From Lachnospiraceae bacterium oral taxon 096 (GTDB taxonomy: Bacteria; Bacillota; Clostridia; Lachnospirales; Lachnospiraceae), in the NCBI GenBank assembly GCA_018141845.1, contig CP073340.1:2009001-2073000 (forward strand): a DNA stretch of 64,000 nucleotides, read 5' to 3'. The notes beneath the pieces are model-generated. The model searched no databases and had not been told where the DNA came from. It saw only the letters and a list, made by a program, of their open reading frames with translations. This document shows positions 16,951 through 26,665 of the stretch, piece by piece; position 1 is the stretch's first letter, and every line of letters starts with the position of its first letter. Both the position numbers and the translations under genes were made by a program.

Positions 16951-18504
16951 TTATGGATTTAAGCATCTTCCTGCCGCATCAAAGCGATAGGTCTTTCTAT
17001 ATTTTTTCATATAGATTGAGGTATTCGCTGCCATCTTTCCACTGCCTGTGACATAGTACCAATAACCATCTCTTCCCTTAATCCATGCATCATAGGCCAT
17101 TCTTCCATTGTGATGGAAGTAATAATATCCGCTCTTCATTCCCACCCACTGACTGGATGCCATTGCACCATTGGAGTGAACATAGTAATAAGGATTTCTT
17201 GACCCAATCCATTGATTTGCTGCCATGGCACCACTGCTCTTAAAGTAATACCACACGCCACCAATCTGTCTCCAACCTGTGGCCATTGCACCATTACTAC
17301 CAAAGTAATACCACACACCACCGATCTGTCTCCAACCTGTGGCATTTCTTCCACCACTTGTATAGTACCAGGTATTTCCGGATTTTACCCAACCACCACC
17401 TGATCCTGAACCACTACTTGCGTAATTTCCACCACCACTACCTCTTGAAAACGGCATATATCCATGGCTTGCAAGTTCGTCAAAACTATGGGTAGAGACA
17501 ATGGCCTGTGCTGGTGTCTGCTCATAGCAAACCACATTTGTCCCTTGAACACTTTCAACCAAAATGACATGTCCGACCTTTACCATGGCATCACCCGAAT
17601 GCATCCTTCGATAAGATGCCTTTAAGTCTGCTGCAGATGGAGCATTGGCATTGTAACTTCCCACCTTTGCATATCTTCCACTCCGAATTCCCGCAACAAA
17701 ACCTGAAGTATTGTTTCTTGGAATTCCCCAAGCATAGCTGACAAAGCCCGAACAGTCATTTCCATACATTGGCATTGTCTTTCCACCATTGCTAAATGTA
17801 GTGTAAAAATCCGCCTTACTCAAAGTTCCTGGAAAACTTAAATTGTCTTCTTGATGAGGTGTCTGTGAATAGGGAATTCCTCGGTAGGTCACGCCCGCCT
17901 GAAACACCTTCGTTCCTCTCCATCCCATCAAGTTTTTTGTCGGTCTCCAAGTGAGATTGACCATTGCCTTTGCTTTGTCCATAATTGGCTTTTGTGCACT
18001 GGTATAGGATCCAGATACTCGACTGGCAGAGCTGGCTACGAGATTATCCACGGTCACTTGAATGCTGGCTTCTTTGCCACGAAACTTTACTGTGACCATA
18101 GCCGTTCCCTTTCCAACACCAATCAGTCTTCCCTGTTGGGCAATGACCACATCTGTATTGTCACTCTCCCAGAGTGCAATCGGTGACACATTAAAGTACT
18201 GCCCCTTAGCCTGCCAAATAGCATCCACATAAGTAGAATATCCTGTACCACTAATGTTGGCACTTTGCTGGGCAATGCTTAGGCTGGCCTCAAAATTAAT
18301 ATCACTGACGCCCTTGTCCAAAATGGGATAATAATCCTGTTCATTGATGTCCATCTCATCATTATAGAGTGCTGCTGATTGATTGATGACATCATTTTGA
18401 TTTGTACTCTGTGGCAGTGTAATCTCTGGATCTGCATGGACATTGAGCACACAGACCATCGAAATCATTGCCGCAATTGATAAGATCTTCTTTAAAATTT
18501 GCAT
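16951..18504 (-). CDS. Secreted wall hydrolase-like protein: Big-like domain, NlpC/P60-like domain, cell wall-binding repeats
   Basis: This 517-residue exported protein has a signal peptide at residues 1-24 (cleavage near VHA-DP). A bacterial Ig-like segment follows at about 95-155 (SDNTDVVIAQQGRLIGVGKG, typical of Big_2). A Cys/His hydrolase domain follows with the nucleophile in NDCSGFVSYAWG and the His in GHVILVESV, as in NlpC/P60-type peptidases. After a Gly/Ser linker come about six choline-binding-like repeats (WYYF, GAMATGW patterns, about 370-510). It probably cuts peptidoglycan stem peptides at the cell surface. The exact bond is unknown. It ends at a good terminator and is monocistronic. 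Confidence 0.82.
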   Translation of the reverse strand: MQILKKILSIAAMISMVCVLNVHADPEITLPQSTNQNDVINQSAALYNDEMDINEQDYYPILDKGVSDINFEASLSIAQQSANISGTGYSTYVDAIWQAKGQYFNVSPIALWESDNTDVVIAQQGRLIGVGKGTAMVTVKFRGKEASIQVTVDNLVASSASRVSGSYTSAQKPIMDKAKAMVNLTWRPTKNLMGWRGTKVFQAGVTYRGIPYSQTPHQEDNLSFPGTLSKADFYTTFSNGGKTMPMYGNDCSGFVSYAWGIPRNNTSGFVAGIRSGRYAKVGSYNANAPSAADLKASYRRMHSGDAMVKVGHVILVESVQGTNVVCYEQTPAQAIVSTHSFDELASHGYMPFSRGSGGGNYASSGSGSGGGWVKSGNTWYYTSGGRNATGWRQIGGVWYYFGSNGAMATGWRQIGGVWYYFKSSGAMAANQWIGSRNPYYYVHSNGAMASSQWVGMKSGYYYFHHNGRMAYDAWIKGRDGYWYYVTGSGKMAANTSIYMKKYRKTYRFDAAGRCLNP

Positions 18505-18513
18505 ATTGCCTTC

Positions 18514-19878
18514 CTAGTTCTTAAATGAATGGATTGGTGCAGGGATTCTTCCCCCTCTGTCGACAAAATTTGCACAGGAAAATGTATTGACCTGCATAAT
18601 TGGTGCATAACCCAACAATCCTCCAAATTCAACAGTTTCTCCCACGCCTTTTCCAATCACTGGAATCACACGTACAGCCGTTGTCTTTTGATTGACCATT
18701 CCAATTGCAGCCTCATCGGCAATAATTCCTGCAATCGTAGTATCCGGTGTATCCCCTGGAATGGCAATCATATCTAATCCCACGGAGCAAACACAAGTCA
18801 TGGCCTCTAACTTTTCAATGGTCAAAGAACCCAAATTGACGGCATCAATCATTCCCTGATCTTCACTGACTGGAATAAATGCTCCTGAAAGACCACCGAC
18901 ATAGGACGAAGCCATAACGCCACCCTTCTTTACTTGGTCATTGAGCATGGCAAGTGCTGCGGTGGTTCCTGGTGCTCCCACCCTTTCAAGTCCAATCTCT
19001 TCTAGGATTTCTGCAACCGAATCACCAATAGCTGGTGTTGGTGCAAGCGAAAGATCAATAATACCAAATGGCACGCCAAGGCGTTTACTTGCCTCTTGGG
19101 CAACCAGCTGTCCCACTCTTGTAATCTTAAATGCCGTCCTTTTAATTGTATTGCAAAGAACACCAAAGTTCTTACCTCTTGCTTCCTCAATGGCGGCCTT
19201 GACCACACCTGGGCCACTGACACCGACATTGATAATGGAGTCCGCCTCTGTCACACCATGGAATGCACCTGCCATAAATGGATTGTCATCTGGTGCATTA
19301 CAAAAGACAACTAATTTTGCACAGCCAAGAGAATCATTGTCCTTGGTGGCCTCTGCTGTCTTCTTGATAATACTACCCATCAATCGAACAGCATCCATAT
19401 TTAGTCCTGTCTTTGTTGAACCCAAATTGACAGAGCTACACACAATATCTGTCGATGCAAGTGCCTGAGGAATCGATTCAATCAGCATCTTGTCTGCCGT
19501 TGTCATTCCCTTGCAGACAATGGCAGAATAGCCACCGAGAAAGTTAACACCAACCTCCTTGGCTGCCTTGTCAAGAGTCTTTGCGATTGCTACAAAGTCT
19601 TCTGGATTTTTGCAGGCACTGCCACCAATCAATGCAATAGGTGTGACAGAGATTCTCTTATTGACAATGGGAATTCCAAACTCCTTACTAATTGCCTCAC
19701 CGACACTGACTAAATTCTTTGCATATGAAGTAATCTTGTGATAAATCTTTTCATTCAGGCGGTCCAAATCTGCATCGATACAATCGAGCAAACTGATTCC
19801 CATGGTAATTGTGCGGACATCCAAGAGGTTGTCAGAAATCATCTTGTTTGTCTCAAATACTTCATTCATGTTTAACAT
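18514..19878 (-). CDS. UPF0210 (DUF711) family protein
   Basis: This 454-residue protein belongs to the widely conserved UPF0210 family, often called PFL-like in databases. Its biochemical role is not established. The sequence is rich in Gly/Ala loops and conserved stretches such as [17 protein letters not shown] and [16 protein letters not shown]. It lies 33 bases downstream of a small ACT-domain gene, a pairing repeated in many Firmicutes. That pairing suggests the ACT protein senses a ligand for it. Confidence 0.88.
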   Translation of the reverse strand: MLNMNEVFETNKMISDNLLDVRTITMGISLLDCIDADLDRLNEKIYHKITSYAKNLVSVGEAISKEFGIPIVNKRISVTPIALIGGSACKNPEDFVAIAKTLDKAAKEVGVNFLGGYSAIVCKGMTTADKMLIESIPQALASTDIVCSSVNLGSTKTGLNMDAVRLMGSIIKKTAEATKDNDSLGCAKLVVFCNAPDDNPFMAGAFHGVTEADSIINVGVSGPGVVKAAIEEARGKNFGVLCNTIKRTAFKITRVGQLVAQEASKRLGVPFGIIDLSLAPTPAIGDSVAEILEEIGLERVGAPGTTAALAMLNDQVKKGGVMASSYVGGLSGAFIPVSEDQGMIDAVNLGSLTIEKLEAMTCVCSVGLDMIAIPGDTPDTTIAGIIADEAAIGMVNQKTTAVRVIPVIGKGVGETVEFGGLLGYAPIMQVNTFSCANFVDRGGRIPAPIHSFKN

Positions 19879-19911
19879 TGTATCTATTCTCCCTATACTC
19901 AGTTCTGCCTA

Positions 19912-20184
19912 TTATACGCGATGCATCATATCAAAAATCTCAGACCTCTGTGCCAGAATCTGCACACCAAGCTCTTTTCCAAGCTTTGCTGTATCATCTG
20001 CAATCGTCTGAAAATCCTTTGTTGACTCCGCTGCGTTGACAATCATCATCATATTGAAGTATCCATCTACAATGGTCTGTGTGATATTCAATACATTAAT
20101 TCCTGTCTGTGCAAGATAGGTACATACATTTGCAATAATACCTACACTGTCCTTGCCCACTACACTAATAATTACTTTTTCCAT
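19912..20184 (-). CDS. ACT domain protein (UPF0237)
   Basis: This 90-residue single ACT domain starts KVIISVVGKDSVGIIANVCTYLAQTGINVLNITQTI, the beta-alpha-beta pattern of small-molecule sensor domains. It is complete for UPF0237. It is transcribed into the UPF0210 gene and probably acts with it as a regulatory subunit. The ligand cannot be read from the sequence; amino acids are usual for ACT domains. Confidence 0.9.
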   Translation of the reverse strand: MEKVIISVVGKDSVGIIANVCTYLAQTGINVLNITQTIVDGYFNMMMIVNAAESTKDFQTIADDTAKLGKELGVQILAQRSEIFDMMHRV

Positions 20185-20211
20185 TATTCTTCCCTCACTT
20201 TAAATAATCTA

Positions 20212-21003
20212 TCAAAACTCAACAACACTGGAAATCGCATCGCGTTTTGCCACTTCAATTGGAAAGTCACTTCCTCGATAGGGTCCTTCTCCTACATTAA
20301 TTTCCTCTTGCACGGTTGCAAATGCAATTTCTGGGAGATTATTTTCCTTAGACAAATGACCAAGGAAAATATGTTTCATGCCACTATGTAAAATTTGATT
20401 AATTAACTTTCCTCCATTTTCATTGGACAAATGTCCTCTGTTCCCCAAAATGCGACGCTTTATCGAATATGGATATCTCCCACATTCTAACATACGCACA
20501 TCATGATTGGACTCAATGATGGCCACATCCAAACCCTGTAAATTCTTTACTATATACTCATCAAAATACCCCAAATCTGTTGCCACCGCCACATGTTTAT
20601 CTTGACAACTAACTCGATAGGCCACAGGATCTACAGCATCATGAGCAATAGAAAAGGGACGAATACATAAATCCCCCAACATAAATGCCTGATCTTTCTT
20701 TACATTGATCCATTCTGTGTCCTCTCTCATCTTTCCCATCGCCTTGATGACCTGAATCGTTCCTTCTGTAGAGTATATTGGAATTTGATGCTTTTTTGCA
20801 AGTACAGAAAGCCCTCGAATATGATCTAAATGTTCGTGGGTAACACAAATTCCACTCAAATCTCTCATGTCTACACCAATTTCATTCAATCGCTCTTCAA
20901 TCTTTTTATTGCTAATTCCTACATCGACAAGAATGTGCGTGTGGTCAGATCCGATGTAGATGGCATTTCCACTGCTTCCACTGGCCAGTGTCACTACTCT
21001 CAA
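20212..21003 (-). CDS. MBL-fold metallo-hydrolase, WalJ/YycJ-like
   Basis: This 263-residue metallo-beta-lactamase-fold protein has the metal-binding motif VTHEHLDHIRGLS, later metal ligands in ATDLGY and FLGHLSKENNLPE, and an N-terminal TLASGSSGNAIYI strand typical of YycJ/WalJ. The family is linked to cell wall control or DNA repair in Firmicutes, usually next to walRK, which is absent here. It overlaps coaE by four bases, so it belongs to the polA-coaE transcription unit. Confidence 0.87.
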   Translation of the reverse strand: MRVVTLASGSSGNAIYIGSDHTHILVDVGISNKKIEERLNEIGVDMRDLSGICVTHEHLDHIRGLSVLAKKHQIPIYSTEGTIQVIKAMGKMREDTEWINVKKDQAFMLGDLCIRPFSIAHDAVDPVAYRVSCQDKHVAVATDLGYFDEYIVKNLQGLDVAIIESNHDVRMLECGRYPYSIKRRILGNRGHLSNENGGKLINQILHSGMKHIFLGHLSKENNLPEIAFATVQEEINVGEGPYRGSDFPIEVAKRDAISSVVEF

Positions 21004-21581
21004 CTTTTTGCCTCCATTAACCGCAGATGGATTTGCTCTTCCAAATCCTTTTTACTGCCATCATTGTAGAGAACTTGATCACAAAATTTCATATATTCCT
21101 CTTTTGATGGCTGCCTTTTTATCATACTCTCTATTCTCTCCTGTGTATACCCTCTGCTTTCTTTTAGACGCATACAGCGAAGATTTTGTGGCGTGTCGAC
21201 ATACCACGCCACATCAAACAACTTCTTTTTTGGAAAAAGTGCCGCCTCGACAACAATCAAATCATACGCTTTTCTTTCTCTAGCAATATCTTCCTCAATT
21301 TTCTTCCACACAAGGGGATGAATCACCTGATTGACTCTATCCAGTAATTGAGGATGATGATATAAAATATTGGCCATCTTTTCTCTATCAAGCTCACCAT
21401 CTTCTCTACAAACACTATCTCCTAAAATGTCAATAATAACCAAATATCCTGCCTCTTTCCTTTGATACAACTGATGGGCCACCTTGTCCGCCTCAATAAT
21501 ATAAGCAAAATATTTTTCCCTCAAAATGTCAAGCACCGTGCTTTTTCCTGCACCCACTCCACCAAATATCCCAAGAACCAT
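21000..21581 (-). CDS. coaE: Dephospho-CoA kinase
   Basis: This 193-residue P-loop kinase performs the last step of coenzyme A synthesis. Walker A is GGVGAGKSTVLDIL at the N-terminus; EADKVAHQLYQ and RLKESRGYTQERIESMIKRQ are family regions. The start at 21581 is chosen because it overlaps the polA stop (TAATG) and gives the correct N-terminus MVLGIFGGVG. A longer frame to 21662 lies inside polA. The polA-coaE pair is widespread in Firmicutes. Confidence 0.93.
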   Translation of the reverse strand: MVLGIFGGVGAGKSTVLDILREKYFAYIIEADKVAHQLYQRKEAGYLVIIDILGDSVCREDGELDREKMANILYHHPQLLDRVNQVIHPLVWKKIEEDIARERKAYDLIVVEAALFPKKKLFDVAWYVDTPQNLRCMRLKESRGYTQERIESMIKRQPSKEEYMKFCDQVLYNDGSKKDLEEQIHLRLMEAKS

Positions 21582-24247
21582 TACTTTGCCTCCAACCAAG
21601 TTTTTCCGATATGGGCAGAAACTTCCAATGTAACTGCCAATTTTGCTGCATTTTTCATGCATTCTTCGACAATACTCTGCACCTCTTGTGCATCACCTTC
21701 CTTGACTTCCACCAATAATTCATCATGCACCTGTAATACAATTCTTGCCTCCAATCCGCTTTTCTTTAGCCCCTCATCGACAGCAATCATGGCGATCTTC
21801 ATAATATCTGCTGCCGTTCCCTGAATTGGAGAATTCATTGCCACACGATCTCCAAAAGATCTTTGCATAAAATTTGAACTTCGAATCTCTGGAATTGGGC
21901 GAATTCTGCCAAACATTGTCTTGACAAATCCCTGCTTTCTGGCCAGCTTAACATTCTCATCCAAAAAGCTCTTTACCTTTGGGAAAGAGGCAAAATAATT
22001 GTTGATATATTCTTGTGCTTCCTTCCTAGAAATGGTTAAATCCTCAGAAAGCCCAAAGGCAGAAATGCCATAGACAACACCAAAATTGACAGCCTTGGCA
22101 TTTCTTCTTTGTTGCTTTGTCACTTCATTGAGCGGAACATGAAAGACATTCGCTGCTGTAGCTGCGTGAATGTCCATGGACTGGCGATAAGATTCAATCA
22201 ATTTTTCATCCCCTGACATTGACGCCAATATTCTCAATTCAATCTGTGAATAATCGGCATCGACAAATACACAGCCCTTCGCCGGCACAAAGATATCTCG
22301 AAGTCGACTGCCCATCTCTGTTCGCACAGGAATATTTTGAAGATTTGGCTCTGCACTCGACAATCTTCCTGTAGCTGTCACTGTCTGGTGAAAAATACCA
22401 TGAATCCGTCCATCATCTTCAATATAGCCAATCAATCCCTTGACATAGGTGGAATAGAGCTTCGTTAATTGCCGATAGGACAAAATCTTTTTAATTACAG
22501 AATAGTCTGGTGCCAACTTCTCAAGCACATCTGCAGCCGTAGAATAGCCCGTCTTTGTCTTTTTTCCCCCTGGAATTTCCATCTTTTCAAATAAAATCTC
22601 TCCCAGTTGTTTTGGCGAGTTAATATTAAATTCTTCACCTGTTTCTGCATAAATCTCTCTCTCCACATTTTCTATCAATGCAGATAACTTCTCGCCATAC
22701 GCCCGCAGTCGCTCTCGATCGACACCAATGCCTGCAATCTCCATTTCTGCCAAAACATAGACTAGTGGCATCTCTATCTCAAAATAGAGGCTTTCCATTC
22801 CGCCAGTTTTTATTTCTTCCAACAGTGTTTTCCTAGACATATAGGCAATATTTGCCATCCATCCTAGATATTCAATGGCAGATGAATTTCTCTCTTTCAA
22901 TTCTTCCCAGACATCCTTCTTTTCAAGTAAATCTTGCCTTGACGGAATAATCTGATTCAGCAAATCCCTTGCGACATCCTCGGCCTGATAACTATCCTTT
23001 AGTGGATTTATTAAATAGGCCGCAATCGAAAGATCAAAAACATTTTTTCTTCTCTGTGTGCCCATCACCTTAAGAAGTGGCTTGACATCAAAGATAAAAA
23101 TATTCTTTAAGCAAAATAGCTCCTTCACTTGCTCCTCAATCCACGAAGAATCAATTTCTCCTCCAGAAATCAAGACAAATACTTCTTCTTGATTGATGCT
23201 AAGGCTAACTGCTCCAAGTCCATCAACCAGATGCTCATCAAATGGATTGCTTTGTTTCGCCAGGCACACACCCACCCCGATATCTTGACTTTGCAAAACT
23301 TTTTGCATCACTGCCTTTGCAGCTTCCATTGTATCGACACAGCTAAATTTGATCTCCTTACTTGCTTCCATACGAAATGCCCCCGTCTCATATCGCTTTT
23401 GCAAGGACTTAAACTCCAGCCTTTTCATATATTGAAAGCTCTCTGGCGTGTACAAATTTCCTATTTTCATTGCCTCTAGATCTGAGGAAAGATCTACATC
23501 AAGACAAATCGTTGCCAACCACTTTGAAAGTTTTGCCTGTTCATAGTACTCTTCTAGCATCTTTGATGCCCTTGGCGGCTTCAATTCACTCACATGATCA
23601 TAGGCATTTTCAATACTTTTATATTCATGAATAATCTTTATTGCCGTCTTTTCACCAATACTTGGCACTCCAGGAATATTGTCGGAAGCATCGCCCATCA
23701 AGGCCTTGACATCAATAAACTCCTTTGGCGTAACTTGGTATTCCTCAAAAACATCCCTTGGATAGTAATCTGTGACCGTCGTCTTTCCCTTTGATGTCTT
23801 TGGAATACGCAGTTTAATATGCTCGTCGACAAGTTGCAAAAGATCTCGATCACCTGAAAGAATGCTCACCTCAATCTCCTCTGATTGATAACGCTTTGCC
23901 AATGTTCCAATAATATCATCGGCCTCAAAGCCCTCTTTTTCAAAAATCGGAACATTCATTGACTTTAGCACTTCTTTTATTAAAGGAACTTGCTCCTTCA
24001 ATTCCTCTGGCATTCCCTTTCTCGTGCCCTTGTAGTCCTCAAACTTTTGGTGGCGAAATGTCTTCGCATTCACATCAAATGCCACAGCCAAATAGTCTGC
24101 CTTTTCCTCATCTAAAATTTTAAACATAATATTTAAAAATCCAAAGACAGCATTTGTGTGCAATCCAACTGAATTTGTCAATGAAGGAACACCATAAAAT
24201 GCCCTATTTAAAATACTATGTCCATCAATCAGAACTAGTTTCTTCAT
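21581..24247 (-). CDS. polA: DNA polymerase I
   Basis: This 888-residue protein has an N-terminal 5'-3' exonuclease domain (about 1-290, LIDGHSILNRAFYG, SGDRDLLQLV), a middle 3'-5' exonuclease-like domain, and a polymerase domain. The polymerase shows motif A VDADYSQIELRILA, motif B RRNAKAVNFGVVYGIS and motif C QVHDELLVE. The middle domain lacks the DxE metal ligands (it reads DIGVGVCLAK where they are expected), so proofreading is probably lost, as in other Firmicutes. Function is repair synthesis and RNA-primer removal. Confidence 0.97.
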   Translation of the reverse strand: MKKLVLIDGHSILNRAFYGVPSLTNSVGLHTNAVFGFLNIMFKILDEEKADYLAVAFDVNAKTFRHQKFEDYKGTRKGMPEELKEQVPLIKEVLKSMNVPIFEKEGFEADDIIGTLAKRYQSEEIEVSILSGDRDLLQLVDEHIKLRIPKTSKGKTTVTDYYPRDVFEEYQVTPKEFIDVKALMGDASDNIPGVPSIGEKTAIKIIHEYKSIENAYDHVSELKPPRASKMLEEYYEQAKLSKWLATICLDVDLSSDLEAMKIGNLYTPESFQYMKRLEFKSLQKRYETGAFRMEASKEIKFSCVDTMEAAKAVMQKVLQSQDIGVGVCLAKQSNPFDEHLVDGLGAVSLSINQEEVFVLISGGEIDSSWIEEQVKELFCLKNIFIFDVKPLLKVMGTQRRKNVFDLSIAAYLINPLKDSYQAEDVARDLLNQIIPSRQDLLEKKDVWEELKERNSSAIEYLGWMANIAYMSRKTLLEEIKTGGMESLYFEIEMPLVYVLAEMEIAGIGVDRERLRAYGEKLSALIENVEREIYAETGEEFNINSPKQLGEILFEKMEIPGGKKTKTGYSTAADVLEKLAPDYSVIKKILSYRQLTKLYSTYVKGLIGYIEDDGRIHGIFHQTVTATGRLSSAEPNLQNIPVRTEMGSRLRDIFVPAKGCVFVDADYSQIELRILASMSGDEKLIESYRQSMDIHAATAANVFHVPLNEVTKQQRRNAKAVNFGVVYGISAFGLSEDLTISRKEAQEYINNYFASFPKVKSFLDENVKLARKQGFVKTMFGRIRPIPEIRSSNFMQRSFGDRVAMNSPIQGTAADIMKIAMIAVDEGLKKSGLEARIVLQVHDELLVEVKEGDAQEVQSIVEECMKNAAKLAVTLEVSAHIGKTWLEAK

Positions 24248-24257
24248 TCTCTTCTCC

Positions 24258-24587
24258 TTACCATATTCGAAATTGTAAGAGCAACATCACCATCACACAA
24301 AGAAAAACCAATGTCTCTATTGTATATTTTCCAATATCCAAAAGTCTAGCCATTTCGATACTTCGCCTGGCCTCACTGATATAACGATTTAACTCTCCAA
24401 CAATATTAAAATTATGATCGGTGCTGTCTAGCTGTTCCAATCCAACCTCAATGGTATAATAAATCTCTAATTCCTCCCTACAACTTGGGCATTGATCTAA
24501 ATGTTCCAAAAATTCCTTTGTCTGTTCTCCATTGAGCTGGCCTCGAATAAATGGCTGAATCTCATGCCATTCCTGTCTACAATCCAT
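24258..24587 (-). CDS. Putative zinc-finger (zf-HC2-type) membrane protein
   Basis: This 109-residue protein has an N-terminal anti-sigma-like zinc motif HLDQCPSCREEL (HxxxCxxC) near residues 29-40 and one C-terminal membrane helix (TIETLVFLCVMVMLLLQF). The layout is that of anti-sigma factors such as RsiW, but no sigma factor gene lies beside it. It begins at the last base of fbp and ends just before polA, so it may simply be co-transcribed with them. Function is unknown. Confidence 0.75.
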   Translation of the reverse strand: MDCRQEWHEIQPFIRGQLNGEQTKEFLEHLDQCPSCREELEIYYTIEVGLEQLDSTDHNFNIVGELNRYISEARRSIEMARLLDIGKYTIETLVFLCVMVMLLLQFRIW

Positions 24588-26524
24588 TATTGAATTCTCT
24601 CCTTTAAGTGCCCTTTTTGGTAGGCATCTGCAAGTTCCTTCAAATCATCAATGCGAACTTGCAATTCTTTGCCAATGTCAGTCTGCCCAACCGTGATGCG
24701 CTTTTCCACTGTCTCTACAATATGCACATGGGCTGCTTTTTCCTTTTCCAAATGAAATGGGCTGTGCTCTGCAAGCATCAATCTTCTCGATGTAAAAATT
24801 AGCGTATATCCTGCAATTCCTGTTTTCTTTTGATAGGCCTTTGACAATCCCCCATCAATAACAAACATTTTTCCGTTGGCACGAATTGGCTTTTCTCCGT
24901 CCTTTAACTTCACTGGCATATGCCCATTGATAATGTGACTTTGCTTTGTATCCATCCTAAATTCCTTGAATACTTTATCACAAAATTCCTCTTTTTCACA
25001 GAGTTTATAGTAGGCATTTGGAAGTTCAACTCTTGCCTTTTCATCCTCTACAAAATAATTTTCAAAAGTCTTCATCGCATCTTTGCCAAAGAGTGGGGAT
25101 TTCGGGCCACACCAGAGATACCACATCATATCCACACAATTTTTCTTTCGCCGATGATGTGTTGGCAAAAAGTAAGCATCTCGAATCACTCTCTCCAATG
25201 CTTCCATCAATTCCCTTCCCGCATACTCTGTTCCTTCCACTTCCATTTTAGAAAAATTGCCATCGGCATCTGTAGGTAGACAGGCGTGAAACAGTAAGTT
25301 ATTATTATAACACAAATACATACTTCCCTTAGCATATAAAAATTGCATATGTTTTTTAAGCACAGCACTGTGTTCAAAGGAATGTGTCAACACCTCAACG
25401 AGTTCCTCTTCCTCTGTTGTCAATTGATAGGGATTTTTAGGATCAACGGTCGGGAAATAGCTATCACGAAGGGGATATTCCTTACCATTTAGGCAAATAA
25501 CCCCTCGTTTATAGTCAATTTTTTCTAGCACCAGTCTCTCTTCCATATGGTATTCCGGATGTGCCTTAATCATATTTCCATCAAGTTTAAACATAATAAT
25601 GGCAATCGCCTTGTGCATCTTTGCCGCCTGCACAGGATCAACTGCATCATAGATATTCTCATCTAAAATCTTTGGATAGAATCGCTCACATGGATCATCC
25701 TTATAAACTCTCGCTGCAAACATCGAAATTGGTCTCAAATTGATGCCATACCCATCTTCAAGCACATCAAAATTATTGTAGCCAAAGGCACTTCTCAATG
25801 CACTGCACACAAGGGCAGAATTTCCAGATGCTGCTCCCATCCATTCCACATCATGATTGCCCCATTGAATATCCAGCTCTCCAAAGTGAATAAGTTCTTC
25901 CATAATCATATCTGCTCTTGGTCCTCGGTCAAACACATCCCCAATAATATGCAAATGGTCAATGGTCATCTTTTGAATGACATTGCAAAGAGCCACAATC
26001 AACTCATCTGCAATCCCAAGATCAATAATCGTCTGCACAAGCTCATTGTAATAGACAGCCTTATTCTCGTCGGTGTTATCCACATTCAAAAGCTCATCCA
26101 TAATATAAGCAAATTCCGCTGGCATACGTTTTCTCACTTTTGACCTTGTATACTTTGAAGAGACCGCTCGCAAAATCTTAATCAGGCGATAGATAATCAA
26201 ACTCTCCCATTCTTTTGTCTTCTTGCCCTCTACTTCCTTTTTCTCCAAATTTCTCTCTGGATAGTAGATGAGATTGGCCAGTTCTTTTTCCTCCCATTCA
26301 TAAATCAGATGCCCAAATGTCTCTCGTATTTTTTGTCTTGTCATTCCTGAAGAGCTCCGCAACAAATGTGCAAAAGCCAAATGCTCTCCATGTAAATCTG
26401 AAAAAAAATACTCCGTTCCCTTTGGCAATCCCATAATTGCACGCAAATTAATCATCTCACTGATTGCATCTTTCCTTGTTGGATACTCCCTTGACATCAC
26501 CTTTAGATAATCTAATTCTCTCAT
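24587..26524 (-). CDS. fbp: Fructose-1,6-bisphosphatase class III
   Basis: This 645-residue metallophosphatase of the Firmicutes-specific class III catalyses the gluconeogenic step from fructose 1,6-bisphosphate to fructose 6-phosphate. Calcineurin-type metal motifs are seen in FFSDLHGEHLAF, GDVFDRGPRAD and WGNHDVEWMG. The start MRELDYLKVMS at 26524 has GGAGG six bases upstream; the frame can be extended to a GTG at 26545 without a site. The length matches the family. Confidence 0.95.
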   Translation of the reverse strand: MRELDYLKVMSREYPTRKDAISEMINLRAIMGLPKGTEYFFSDLHGEHLAFAHLLRSSSGMTRQKIRETFGHLIYEWEEKELANLIYYPERNLEKKEVEGKKTKEWESLIIYRLIKILRAVSSKYTRSKVRKRMPAEFAYIMDELLNVDNTDENKAVYYNELVQTIIDLGIADELIVALCNVIQKMTIDHLHIIGDVFDRGPRADMIMEELIHFGELDIQWGNHDVEWMGAASGNSALVCSALRSAFGYNNFDVLEDGYGINLRPISMFAARVYKDDPCERFYPKILDENIYDAVDPVQAAKMHKAIAIIMFKLDGNMIKAHPEYHMEERLVLEKIDYKRGVICLNGKEYPLRDSYFPTVDPKNPYQLTTEEEELVEVLTHSFEHSAVLKKHMQFLYAKGSMYLCYNNNLLFHACLPTDADGNFSKMEVEGTEYAGRELMEALERVIRDAYFLPTHHRRKKNCVDMMWYLWCGPKSPLFGKDAMKTFENYFVEDEKARVELPNAYYKLCEKEEFCDKVFKEFRMDTKQSHIINGHMPVKLKDGEKPIRANGKMFVIDGGLSKAYQKKTGIAGYTLIFTSRRLMLAEHSPFHLEKEKAAHVHIVETVEKRITVGQTDIGKELQVRIDDLKELADAYQKGHLKERIQ

Positions 26525-26595
26525 TGGCACCTCCAATTTGCCCACAACATGCGTTATTTTTATTATAACATATTTTCTGTCAAGTTGTCCCTACC

Positions 26596-26624
26596 TTGCT
26601 TTATTCCCTACAGTGTGCTATACT
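26596..26624 (+). promoter_or_regulatory. Promoter of the L,D-transpeptidase gene
   Basis: TTGCTT (26596-26601), 17 bases, TATACT (26619-26624). The leader is about 35 bases, and an AGGAGG site lies just before the ATG at 26666. Confidence 0.6.
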
Positions 26625-26665
26625 TAGTTGCGATTTTACCAATAGATTATATAGGAGGATAAATT

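Noticed and set aside
16951-17500. Tandem DNA repeat considered as a possible CRISPR-like array.
   Set aside because: The periodicity matches the cell wall-binding protein repeats in frame, with diverged units; no constant repeat/unique spacer pattern exists.
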